Assembly (NCBI GenBank): GCA_905250025.1
Contig: CAJNOJ010000265.1
Location: 1-64,000 of the forward strand
Origin: Adineta ricciae
Lineage: Eukaryota; Rotifera; Eurotatoria; Adinetida; Adinetidae
Length of the DNA stretch: 64,000 bases
Direction: 5' to 3'
Every line of letters starts with the position of its first letter. The stretch's first letter is position 1. Shown one piece after another: positions 11,243 to 21,500 of this stretch. A model generated the notes under the pieces. It was given only the letters and a program-made list of their open reading frames with translations. It did no database searches and was not told where the DNA came from. Position numbers and translations under genes: made by a program.

Positions 11243-12265
11243 AGTAGACATTCAGTGAAAACATCCCGATGAACAAGAGCTTTGTAAGCATCATTTGAAT
11301 ATGAGATTGATTTGCTCTTCAGCAATATATTTTTCCTCGTCGACAACAAAAATAAATAGTTTTTTTTTTATTGTTTTTTTTTCTTCTAATTATTGTCAAC
11401 ATATGTCTGTAGAAATATCCTCAGTCTATTTTAATCAAATTCTTTATATGTTGTAATTAATGTCCATTTGTTTCGGATTGTCAACAGCGGATTAGTTTGT
11501 TTTGATGTTGTGCTGAAAGCTCTTTTTTTTTCTTACAATGAAACACGAGTTTTCTTTTGCTTGCCGAAAATTCTTCAAACAAAGAAGAGAAAATTTGAAC
11601 GTTTTCTTTCGACAACAACTACACAATGGAATGTTTATCAGTAAAAGGCATTAGTTCTGTTCTTCTTCTTGTTTTTCTCGAACGCAGTTTGGTTGTTGTG
11701 GGCTGCTTATTGATAGCATTTTCGAAAGTCTGATTGGTATGCATTAGGATATGCGTTTATTGATCGGACGTAGGCGGAGTTTTTGAATCAATCAATTGAA
11801 TGAGAAAATAGGATTGGAAATTATTTTCGGTAAATCTCCATTTCTGTCTTATCTTTCTCTTTCCGTATTATTAATTCCTTCTGACATCGTAACTAAATCC
11901 AAGCAACACACAACATAGTGTGAGAACGAGAAGAGACGAAGAAAAAAAATAATAATAGTGTCTAGATTAATACGAAGGACAAATAGATAGAAGAGCGAAC
12001 AGAAAGGTTGGACAATCTCGAATCTAATTGGAAACGACACAATCGTGATGTGGATAAATCAAAACATGCGTTATTAGTTTCAGATCAATTGACACTTGAT
12101 GGTGACATATTCCGATTGACACAAGCGACAAGTTTGAAAACATTTTAATTTTCTACTTTATATGATTATTCTTTATTTTCCTTCCTCGACTTCTTCTCCT
12201 CCGTCTTCTTAATAAATGAAATATTAGTAGTTTTGATCGTATTACATTCATTATCACTCAGGACA
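11243..12265. other. intergenic, 1 kb
   Basis: Low-complexity T- and A-runs, several short CTT/AAG-rich stretches, no credible coding frame. A 63-codon minus frame near 11849-12040 has no features of a gene. Confidence 0.45.
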
Positions 12266-13129
12266 ATGTTCTACAACTTTCATCGTCTTCTTCTCTTCCT
12301 TGTTTACACCCAAGTTGTTCACGGTCATTTATGTTATTCCAATAGTACATTTTATTATTCTCAAAAGAACTTTTTTTGGAATAATTTCACAAATTATCTT
12401 CAACCAATATCAACAGTACAACAATCGTTCTCAACTCCATGTCATGTTCGAATAAGCGTGGATTATAGTTCTATGCATAATCGCTCTATTATTATTAAAT
12501 TTGGTTCGCCGATCATTCATAATCATACGCATATTGAGTTTGGCTCTCAAATCGAATTTCTTCCGAATAATCGTCAATCGATTGTAAGTTATCTTGATTA
12601 TACTTGTTTATCCGATGATATATGTGAGAGGAAATTTCTTGATTACTGGCCCAAGCTTTTACTCAATAATCGAAATAATTCGTTACATACGAGTTTTCTT
12701 CCACTATGGGACAAATCGAATAGTAATACAAGTAAATGTCAAACAGATAGAGTAACAAATACATGCGCAAGTTATTTATGTTTTATGATCTATGATGAAT
12801 TAAAAAATCTCAGTTATGGTAAATTCCACTGTAACGACTTATCATCAACAAATCCGGTCTTAATTCATGTGAAAACCTATTCAGGAAGTCATACGAATGA
12901 TTATCAATGCACGAAGAATCTTTGTACACAAGAACTTTCGTATAATTTAACCATACAGCCCGATTATGATGAATTAATGATGAAACGAATCAGGGATGAA
13001 ACAAATAAACTTATTTTTCAACGTGCAACACTTATCGTTAGTGTTCTAGTAATTATTGCTTGCATTGCTTGTTGGTTCCAATGTCGAAATTATCGACGAG
13101 GATATCGCTTAACAAAAACAACTGCTTGA
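12266..13129 (+). CDS. type I membrane glycoprotein, member 1 of a tandem pair
   Basis: Single-exon protein of 287 residues. A signal peptide covers about the first 20 residues (hydrophobic LLLFLVYTQVV). The ectodomain has about ten Cys and many N-X-S/T sites. One C-terminal membrane span (LIVSVLVIIACIACW) is followed by a short basic tail, CRNYRRGYRL. The gene at 13635 has the same architecture and a near-identical post-membrane motif (RNNYRQGY), so the two form a diverged tandem pair. The longest open frame begins at TTG 12233; the in-frame ATG at 12266 gives the proper signal peptide. I do not recognise a named family; a surface adhesion or receptor role is only a guess. Confidence 0.75.
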   Translation: MFYNFHRLLLFLVYTQVVHGHLCYSNSTFYYSQKNFFWNNFTNYLQPISTVQQSFSTPCHVRISVDYSSMHNRSIIIKFGSPIIHNHTHIEFGSQIEFLPNNRQSIVSYLDYTCLSDDICERKFLDYWPKLLLNNRNNSLHTSFLPLWDKSNSNTSKCQTDRVTNTCASYLCFMIYDELKNLSYGKFHCNDLSSTNPVLIHVKTYSGSHTNDYQCTKNLCTQELSYNLTIQPDYDELMMKRIRDETNKLIFQRATLIVSVLVIIACIACWFQCRNYRRGYRLTKTTA

Positions 13130-13634
13130 AAAATGAATCGGAAATATTTTTTTAACGAAAAACATGAAAACTGAATACTTGTATTCGTGTGTGCGTGTGC
13201 GTGTTTTTGAAATAAACAAGAAAATAAGATAAGAAAAGCAACTTTCCCTACGATGCTTTCTTCTGATCATCTCAATGTTCATCAACAAGGAAATCTTGTC
13301 TTTCTTTAATTTCCTGTCGATGTTAAATAACTAACTTTACTGATCAGATTGACTTCTGATAAAGATAAAGAACAGAAAATGTTCTCTTGAGAATTTCATA
13401 ATAGATTGTTATTTGATTAATACTTAAGTGAACAACAAACTTGTTGACTATTATCTGACATTGACAATCCCGTGGAGAGACAATATTTACTTGTTGTCCT
13501 TTTCTCCTGTCAAGATCAGAAAGATCGTTGATTATGAAAACATATCTGAAAAAGACTCTGTTCATTCTTCATTTTCCCGAATCGACCTCGCATTGTGCTT
13601 TTGATTCTATTCCCTAATTTCTCATTCGAAAAAC
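13130..13634. other. intergenic between the tandem pair
   Basis: Contains a short GT-rich run (about 13186-13204) and an AATAAA at 13210. No gene seen; the minus-strand frames here are shadows. Confidence 0.45.
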
Positions 13635-14501
13635 ATGTTACGAGCACTTCTTCTCCATGTATCTCTCGCATTTTTCTATCAATCAACATCTGCGCTTGAG
13701 CATTTACCAATTCAATATACTTTCTCCAATATTTCCATTGCTTTAATGGAATGTCGCAATCAATCGTCGCTATTCCCCACATCGAATGCGTGTAATATAT
13801 TATTAACCAATAGTTTCTATCAAGGACTAGGTAGTTGTGTTGCTCTATGTTTAAATCAAAGAGACATTCCTGACAATGCAATGCAATTCGATTTCATCTT
13901 GAGATTATTCAATGAAACTTTTTCTTTCTATAGCAGATCCTGTTTTACTTGTACATCGAGTAGTTCACGTAATTCACCGTTTGTTACTGATTGGATACAT
14001 TGGCAATTGTTTGCGATTAATGAAACTATACGTATGAATGCGAGATTTAATGATAGAATACTTCTCCATTCCAAAGATTATCAAATATATGGTTCTTCAT
14101 ACAATAATACTACTCAATTATGTACGAATTATTTCGATGGGAATATAACATCGTCAATGACTTCGGCAGATTCGTATGATTCAGGAACAACTTCGTGCTC
14201 ACGATTTGACCATCGACATGCGAATGTCACCGACAAAATCTCTCTTCTTATGAAACAATTGATAGACTTCTACGAACCGAATCAATATTCTACAAACACA
14301 CAAGATGATACAACACAGACAACGGTATTTACAATGAAATCTCAACACAAATCCAGTGGACCTAAAATTTTGAAAATAGTAGGCATCGTGATGAGTGCTA
14401 TTCTTTCCATCATACTTTTCCTTTTGCTAATTGTTTGTCTGGTTCATCGTAATAACTATAGGCAAGGATATCAGTCTGCTGAAACGTCAGCAACGCTTTA
14501 A
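13635..14501 (+). CDS. type I membrane glycoprotein, member 2 of a tandem pair
   Basis: Single exon, 288 residues. Signal peptide MLRALLLHVSLAFFYQSTSA, then a Cys-containing, heavily N-glycosylatable ectodomain with CFTC and CSRF pieces, a Thr/Ser-rich stalk, one membrane span (IVGIVMSAILSIILFLLLIV) and a short tail HRNNYRQGYQSAETSA. The tail matches that of the neighbour at 12266 (R-N-Y-R-x-G-Y), 505 bp upstream on the same strand, which argues for tandem duplication followed by fast ectodomain divergence. The conserved juxtamembrane Tyr motif could be a sorting or signalling signal. Family not recognised. Confidence 0.75.
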   Translation: MLRALLLHVSLAFFYQSTSALEHLPIQYTFSNISIALMECRNQSSLFPTSNACNILLTNSFYQGLGSCVALCLNQRDIPDNAMQFDFILRLFNETFSFYSRSCFTCTSSSSRNSPFVTDWIHWQLFAINETIRMNARFNDRILLHSKDYQIYGSSYNNTTQLCTNYFDGNITSSMTSADSYDSGTTSCSRFDHRHANVTDKISLLMKQLIDFYEPNQYSTNTQDDTTQTTVFTMKSQHKSSGPKILKIVGIVMSAILSIILFLLLIVCLVHRNNYRQGYQSAETSATL

Positions 14502-14816
14502 ATGTGTTTTTTTTCTTCTTCTTCTTACTAAATTTTCCTATAAATGAAAATACTAGGCACGAGAAAATAAGAAGTGCGAAAAGAAGTGAATCGGTGCTGG
14601 ATGTTTTCTATAACAGAGAACTAAGTGTGATGCATGTTGTCTAGCAATATGAATTTTTTATGTTTCATTTACAAAAGAACAGAATTGGATAGTACTGAAT
14701 TATTCAGCATATCATTTGTTGAATAATTAATAATCCTGTTTCATGATGATTTATCGACATTCTTTTATTAACAACTGAAAAAAAACGTTTGATTTATTGT
14801 TGGCGTCTTTTTCTGT
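14502..14816. other. convergent 3' flanks
   Basis: Short AT-rich spacer between the glycoprotein gene and the esterase; no gene seen. Confidence 0.5.
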
Positions 14817-15797
14817 TTAATACTTCTGTTCTAAAACAGCCATCATTCGCGGCGCGACATCAATAAGAGCTGCATTCCAGCACGAGAATTCATGTCGTCC
14901 AGGGCAATTATGACCGATTGACTTACCATTGCCGTAATCGTTATAGTGATGAGGAATATTCAAAGAATTTAACATGTTGTGCATTCGAATAGCAGCATCG
15001 CGCATTGTACTCTCCACAATACCTTGATTGCCTGTATAAATTGCAACGTGAACATCGCGTAATGTTGCTGCATGTGTAATGGGATTTTGTGCAAACCATC
15101 CGCTTGATGTCCATGGAAGGTAAGGAGTACCAAATGGACCGTTTAAAGGTTTTTTATCGATAGTTTCGGAGCCGAGAATGACTGTTTGAGTGCGCCAATC
15201 AAGTAGATCAAGTGCACCGGAAAAACTGGCAGCATAGTTGTAAAGATGTGGATAAACTTCAGCATAACGAATGGCTCCAAATCCACCCATAGATAGTCCT
15301 GCTATAGCTCGACCTTGCTTTTTAGCAACTGTTCGTAGATTGGCGTCGATCCATGGTATCAACTTTTCATTGTGGAATGTACGCCAATTTTGTGGTGCAG
15401 CATTGCCAGGATTAACCCAGTTTGTATACCATCCGAATGGATCACCATTAGGCATAACAGTGATTAACGGTAAATTGCCAACTGTCCATCGAGCTGTGCC
15501 ACCTTTTGCAGTCCAATCATCGGCACCTCCCATACCTCCATGTAATAAATAAAGAACCGGATATCGACGTTTTGAGCCACTAGTCATATAGTCATGTGGT
15601 AAAAGTATACGAATCTTCTGGTCACCACGTACTTCTCCTGATGTTATGATTACATCATATAATTCGTTGTTCACCTTGGATACTGATCGAACAGTTATAC
15701 CGTTACCCGAGACGAAATTGGGAACGTCAGCAACGACATATTTTCCGACAGAAAACAGGCATAAAATGGTTTGGATGACTACAAAAGCGTATTTCAT
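14817..15797 (-). CDS. secreted esterase, Esterase D / antigen-85-like alpha/beta hydrolase
   Basis: Intronless, 326 residues. A signal peptide (first ~23 residues, ending VVA) points to secretion. The alpha/beta-hydrolase fold is clear: an oxyanion LLHGG (about 84-88), the nucleophile elbow GLSMGGFG with Ser about 169, and a C-terminal His near 302 in GRHEFSCW. The segments around MPNGDPFGWYTNW and HNEKLIPWID resemble actinobacterial putative esterases of the PF00756 family rather than typical animal proteins. No introns, in a genome where most conserved animal genes have many, also suggests capture from bacteria. Probable substrates are acyl or feruloyl esters in food or cell walls; this is inference. 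The open frame starts at a GTG; the first ATG (15797) gives the signal peptide. Confidence 0.85.
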   Translation of the reverse strand: MKYAFVVIQTILCLFSVGKYVVADVPNFVSGNGITVRSVSKVNNELYDVIITSGEVRGDQKIRILLPHDYMTSGSKRRYPVLYLLHGGMGGADDWTAKGGTARWTVGNLPLITVMPNGDPFGWYTNWVNPGNAAPQNWRTFHNEKLIPWIDANLRTVAKKQGRAIAGLSMGGFGAIRYAEVYPHLYNYAASFSGALDLLDWRTQTVILGSETIDKKPLNGPFGTPYLPWTSSGWFAQNPITHAATLRDVHVAIYTGNQGIVESTMRDAAIRMHNMLNSLNIPHHYNDYGNGKSIGHNCPGRHEFSCWNAALIDVAPRMMAVLEQKY

Positions 15798-16469
15798 AAT
15801 CGTATTCGCTGCACACACCTTTAGAGAAGTTTTTCTGTCTATACACTCAAAACCTTCCCTTTTTATATACTTATTGTTATCTCGGAGCAGCCGCTAATAT
15901 TCTCATAGGCCTTTGTGAATAAACACGTGTAACGATCGATATTGCGATTCCCACGCTATTATTAGTCTAAGTAAATTCGATATCGCGAAAACAGACTTTT
16001 GATCGATAAAAAGTCGATTTCAGCTACATTTCTCAGGTCAAACAATTCAGTCGTCTTCCGACATAGCGCTATACTTATATTTCTGAAAAGTAAGGAGCAA
16101 ATTTTGTCGTATTTTCTATTCTTCACTGAACTAAAGTAAAAAATGCTTCAACATATCAAGACATATTCATCGAAAAATTTTCGTTCGCATATGAAGCCAT
16201 AAATATTCAAAAACTGATCTCTTCTACTACAATTCTTTTCTTCTGCTTCTCCTCCTTCTTCAACAAAATTCAATCAATACATTCAAACAAATAGATGAAA
16301 AAAAAGAAAGAAACTTCATGTGTACACAAGAACAAATTTTCTCTTTCGTTTTCGTTCTCATGTTGTTCATGTAACTTTGCAACCATCAATTTATTGTCAA
16401 CAATCTTTCTGTGTTCTTCAATGCCACATTTGAATCTTTCTCGCGAACAAGTCGATAGCCAACTCAAAG
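15798..16469. other. divergent promoter region, esterase / claudin-like
   Basis: Space between two genes transcribed away from each other. It includes TTTATATACTT at 15860-15870, a possible TATA box about 60 bp upstream of the esterase ATG. No gene otherwise. Confidence 0.4.
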
Positions 16470-17078
16470 ATGAAAACTCTTAGTACAATATTTATCGCCA
16501 TCTCCGTAATATTCGGTGCAATTGCCCTAGTTTTATCATGTGTTGGCATCGGTACACCAAATTGGCAAACCACTTACGCAATTCTCAATGGACAAACGCA
16601 ACCTGTGCGAACAGCAAACTTCTTCTATTCATGTGTATTTTACCCGAATGGGACAAGAATTAGTTGTACGAGTCGTGTTTCTGATCGAAACATTGGTCAG
16701 TACTATCCAATTGATGCGCGAGGAGATCAAACGGAGTGGAATCAACATTTAGATAATGCAGCCGGCTTGTGTATTGTTGGTATTATTTTTATTTTCTTCG
16801 GCACAGTTGCAACATTACTAATGCTTCCTGCTAATTGGGGTCTATGGATATATTGGATTGGACCGACGTGTTATTTTCTTGCCTGTTTGTTTATGCTTGC
16901 TGGTATGAGCGAAGGTGCATATGTGTTGTATTACAATGATTATGCAGCAAATTTGTATCAAACTGGTCATTTGCTGACGATTTTTAGTTTTGCTATGAGT
17001 TCCGTAGCAGCTGGACATCTCTATACTTTGCCAGAGATCTTAAACTTTGAAATGCCGCAGAGGGAACAATATAAATAG
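16470..17078 (+). CDS. claudin / PMP22-like tetraspan membrane protein
   Basis: Single exon, 202 residues with four membrane spans: residues about 7-29, 96-116, 124-144 and 160-180. The first extracellular loop is the long one and contains a W followed by two Cys (NWQTT...SCVF...ISC), the W-C-C signature of the claudin/PMP22/EMP superfamily, though the full W-GLW-C-C is not kept. Such proteins build cell-cell junctions or modulate channels in epithelia. No PDZ-binding C-terminus is evident (ends EQYK). The start is the ATG at 16470. Confidence 0.65.
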   Translation: MKTLSTIFIAISVIFGAIALVLSCVGIGTPNWQTTYAILNGQTQPVRTANFFYSCVFYPNGTRISCTSRVSDRNIGQYYPIDARGDQTEWNQHLDNAAGLCIVGIIFIFFGTVATLLMLPANWGLWIYWIGPTCYFLACLFMLAGMSEGAYVLYYNDYAANLYQTGHLLTIFSFAMSSVAAGHLYTLPEILNFEMPQREQYK

Positions 17079-17360
17079 ATCAAAACTATTGTGTAAAAAG
17101 CCTTCGTTTTCTTTTCATGTAAAAATTTAGAATAATTCTATTGTGATATAATTTAGTTGATTATATCTAATTTTTGTATACGATTAGTAGAATAGCCAAT
17201 GAATAAACCAAAGAGCATAACTTTTCAATATTTAATTACATATGAAAATAGTTAATATCGTCATAGTCGAAAAGTGATATTTGCCTTCATCGATCGCTAG
17301 AAGTTACCAGTTTTCAATTCAATTCATCGTATAGGTCTACACTCACACACTACTTTTCAG

Positions 17361-17924
17361 CGCGATTATTATCCAAACGGCCTTGTCTTCCATCATAGAT
17401 TTCAGGAAATGGACCATGGTAACATCGTATCTGAACATAAGACTTTACTGATTGATCCGAATACATTTGATGTCGTCCAACGAGCTCAAGTAGTGCTGAT
17501 CAAATGTGTATCTTTTCACCAATTATTTTTTTTCTTGTTTGGAAAGTTTAGGAAAGGAAAATTTTGAAAAACAAATGTTTTCCTCCTATATGGAATTTTT
17601 TCGAAAATTCATTCATACAAGTAGGTGAGTGTTCAACCTTAGCTGCTTTGTTCATAACGTCCAGTGTCACACAGATAATTGTATTGTCACGTATCTCATT
17701 GGTAGAATATATTCTATTTTGTGAAAACTCTTTTTTATTACAAAATGCATGACATAATCGGCCTTCATACACTCTGTGTTTGCCTCTGCTCTGTGATAAA
17801 ACTATGAAAGGACTTGCAATCGTCGACTGTTGATGTAAATCTACATTGTGATGAACAAAAAGCTTATAGATATTTAGAGACTTATGACGCAGATACGCTT
17901 CCAGATTACGAGAAGGTCGAATAG
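17361..17924 (+). pseudogene. possible gene fragment: two exon-like blocks
   Basis: Two blocks look coding but lack a start. Block 1, 17361-17507, follows a good acceptor (ACTTTTCAG) and reads 49 codons without stop (contains HHRFQEMDHGNIV and LIDPNTFDVVQRAQV), ending at a GT. Block 2, 17811-17924, follows AAAG and reads 38 codons to a TAG (ends ETYDADTLPDYEKVE). The 303-bp gap is longer than other introns here. No upstream exon was found before 17361. It could be the 3' remnant of a lost gene or the end of a gene whose first exons I missed. Confidence 0.3.
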
Positions 17925-18578
17925 AAAAGGTTCAATACGCAAAATTATTCTTTCTTCCTAGTAGAGTAGAAGGTTATGACTTTCGAAGAAATAGTGTAAT
18001 ATTATTGTGCAAAGAAATGTAGTAAATATTTCAGTTTTACTTTCTGTCTCTTTCTCTTCCTACTGCTACCTCTACAATTTGGCCAGAGAGCGAAATCAAG
18101 TAAATTGAATTGAGATGAAAGTAAAATATTTCGAACAGACAATCTCATTGCGTATTTTTCTATCGAATATTCGTTACATAACTTAATCAATAGATGTTCA
18201 CGATTGGAGTGGATCAGTCAAGTTGACGAATATAGCTCTCGCGAGCAGCAGTATCTATCCTTCTATGGTATTCTGCAATACATCTAATACCATATGTAAG
18301 AGAAGGAATGTATTACAGTACTAATGATCGACAAGACTTTGAAAAAAAATGACACAATAGTGAAACGGGTAAGAAAGTTTTTCATCGCAAACTTCCATCT
18401 GTAAAACATGAACCAAATCCATTGAAGTACACAAAGCATATATTTATTCGATATTCTAATTCTTGATAAGAAAAAAAGCATCACTGTTACTACTTTTGAT
18501 GTGTTCTAAACAGATGAATACGAATGTTTAGTTACTCATAGAAACAGTGTAATATTTCACTCGCTGCTAGTAAAAGTT
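17925..18578. other. intergenic
   Basis: No gene seen. Minus-strand frames of about 60 codons are unsupported. This is the 3' flank of the TRPM-like gene. Confidence 0.45.
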
Positions 18579-21500
18579 CTAGAGATCAGTGTTATTGTTT
18601 GGTTGATCAGCGTATGTAATACGAATATTTGTCGGCGCCAATTGATCATGGTGTTGGGATGTTACGGGATGATCTATTGTTGTCAGTTGTTGATTAGATC
18701 TATCAAGGGTCAAGGTAGAATGATGCTTGTGACTGAGCGAATTAGCTCCTAAATAATTAAAGAAGAATAGAACGAATCGTATCTATTTATTTAAATAAAT
18801 TTAGTCCTACATGACTCTCCAATTCTCTCTATAGAACTAAAAAACTGAATAGCTTACGGGATGTATCGCGACTGATTGGAGGAGAGAATTTGCCTATATT
18901 CGAATTAATTAGTGCCGTCATGATCCGATCCAATGTTGTTTTGATCTATATCCAAAAATGAACGAAGTGTGCAGAACAAATCAATAAAATTGTGTACATA
19001 CATCGTTCATTTGTTTGTTTGTTTGATTAGAGCTAGCTTCCATTCGAATAACTCTGGTTTTAAGATCGGTAATAATCGATTTTACGGAATCTAACTTATC
19101 ATCATTGTCATTAAGTGTGTCTTCTAAATCGCTCTGAAATTCACTGATGGTTTTTTTTATACGGCTCAATTCATCCACTTGCGTTGATGCAGACTGGGAC
19201 CTAAACATGCATACGTTTTAGAAGTCATGTCCCTTCCACATAACCTACGAAATGTTCGTGTTTATTCCTTTAGCAAGTGCTGTATTTAGGTCATCAAGTA
19301 ATTCCCGAATATAACCATTCGTCGAATATCGTTCGAATTCTGACCATGCATAGTCAACATCATCATTCATTGGAATCATTTCTAAAATAACGACGATTCG
19401 ATAAAACGATACATGCTTCTTAATGTAAAATATTCTTTACTGAAACACTGCGATTGATCATTATAGGGTGCCCCTCTTCGAAAACATATTCCATACAGCT
19501 TTTTACAAAGTCGGTAACCAACGTGTAGAGACGAGATCAAAAATGTAAACGGAGGAAATAACGCTGGTCGAGCATGATAAGTACGGATGATGTCACACCG
19601 GTCATAAGCCCAAACATAGCGTGCTTGTGTTTGAACATCGTTTATTTTAAAACTGTATGAAAATATATACAATCAATGCCCATCACAATACCGAAATTCT
19701 CATACCTGAATAAGGCAATCAATAAGTTGATCAGTAATACATTGACAAAAAGCATATGAAATGCAAATATGATTTGTGTTACAACCGTCGTGCTAATATC
19801 TGGTTTGGCTACAGAAACAAAGGCAGTAGTTAGCATAGAGATCACTGCTTTTATGTACCATCCAGCTGACTACGTTCATTATCGATGCTACCATGAACGA
19901 AATAGTAGACAGGATAGATGATATCATTGAAGAGTTTTTGCACGCTGAAAACAGTTGAGCCATAAGCTGTCATAGATCTTGAGGTGACTCCATAGCCACA
20001 GATAAATATAACAATGAAGATAATAAACAAGAGAAGATCGTTCGTCTGCAATAATAATGACATGATGCAAAATTAACGTGGCAAAATTGGCTCGTACCAT
20101 TTTTCGAATCATCACAATTTTAGGACCGAGATGTGAAGCGATGCCAATGAATAGCACTGAACGAATAAAACACAATTCTAAATCTATCGCCATTACAATT
20201 CTATGGAAAATAAAATGAGAAATATTTTGAATATAAAAATATACACAGAATTTACCGCGCGGATTCAAAGCTTTCAGGGGTGTGACATGTAAAACGAAGT
20301 ACCAGTCCCAAATAGAACAGCAGATATGCCGGGAGTACCAGAACTAAATTCGATATTCGATTTTCCAAATCAAAATAAGATCGAATCTTCCCCATCAACG
20401 ATCGACTATCTTGAGAGAGTACCTAATCAATCAAAGAATTAAAGCCCATCAGACTACGTTATTTGTCAAAAGAAAAAACAAATAACAAACTTGTCGGAAT
20501 TCTTCGAAAAGCATCGTAGTAACTGTAGTGATAGTCAAGATCTCAGTCCAATGCATGTGGTTCGTTTTTGTCAATGGGCCAAATGCAAAGAGCATGTAAT
20601 AACTGAAGAAGGTCAAAAAGAAAATATAACCAATCTAGAATGAGTCACGTGACATGAATCAGGCCTATTGAGCGTAATCGAACTTACACAGCTATAGCAA
20701 TATTTCACAACGGGTCGATTGTGGAAATGAGAAAAATGTTGAAATACTGTTCCATGTGCATCATAATCATCGGTATAATCAATTCCGTTTTTGTTCAATC
20801 TGAATTAGATTTCAGTGTATGCTTTACAAATCTATCCTGCTAAATACATACAATCGTTTTGGTTTTTCTGATCTGATCATCTATTGATAAGAAGCATACA
20901 GATATGCGTTGTGTAGATATTTTCAACTTACATAACTTTCTGGTTTGATACCTGAATATTTTGAGAAATGTTTCTGATAAATTGAAAGGAAAATTTGAGC
21001 AATTCCGAAGGTAAGAATATTAATAACAAGAATGTTTTGTTCTCGAACAGGATCAACCTTATCGTACCAGATATTCGTTAACAAAGCTTGACAAGCATCT
21101 TCGTGTAAGAATCTTTTACAATCTGCAGTGACAGCCATTTGTAGGCACGTGACGCCTCCATAAATTTTCGTACATCGCATAATTAATTCACACGCTTGAT
21201 GCTTGTCGTTCATATAAGCATGTCGAACGAATTCAATTGCATGAATTTCGAACTCATCCGCTCTGGAATACAATGTATCTTTAGCGACATAATCAGGAGC
21301 ATAAGCTGACAACGATTTAAGAATCTTCGCAGCAATCAGTGCAGAACAGATGCGAGTTTTCAATTGACCAAGAAATATTTTCGCCATATCAAGTCGATAA
21401 GTTAAGATACACCAAAGAAAAAGATCGCGATAAATATGTTCCGCATCGGTATTGTCTTTGTTTTCCATGTCGATTTCGGTTCCCAATAACACTAATTCTA

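Noticed and set aside
19706-20045. Apparent frame break in the TRPM pore region
   Set aside because: It resolves as a normal 50-bp intron (19809-19858, GTACAT...TGTAG with a CTAAC branch point); the joined frame reads smoothly into S6.
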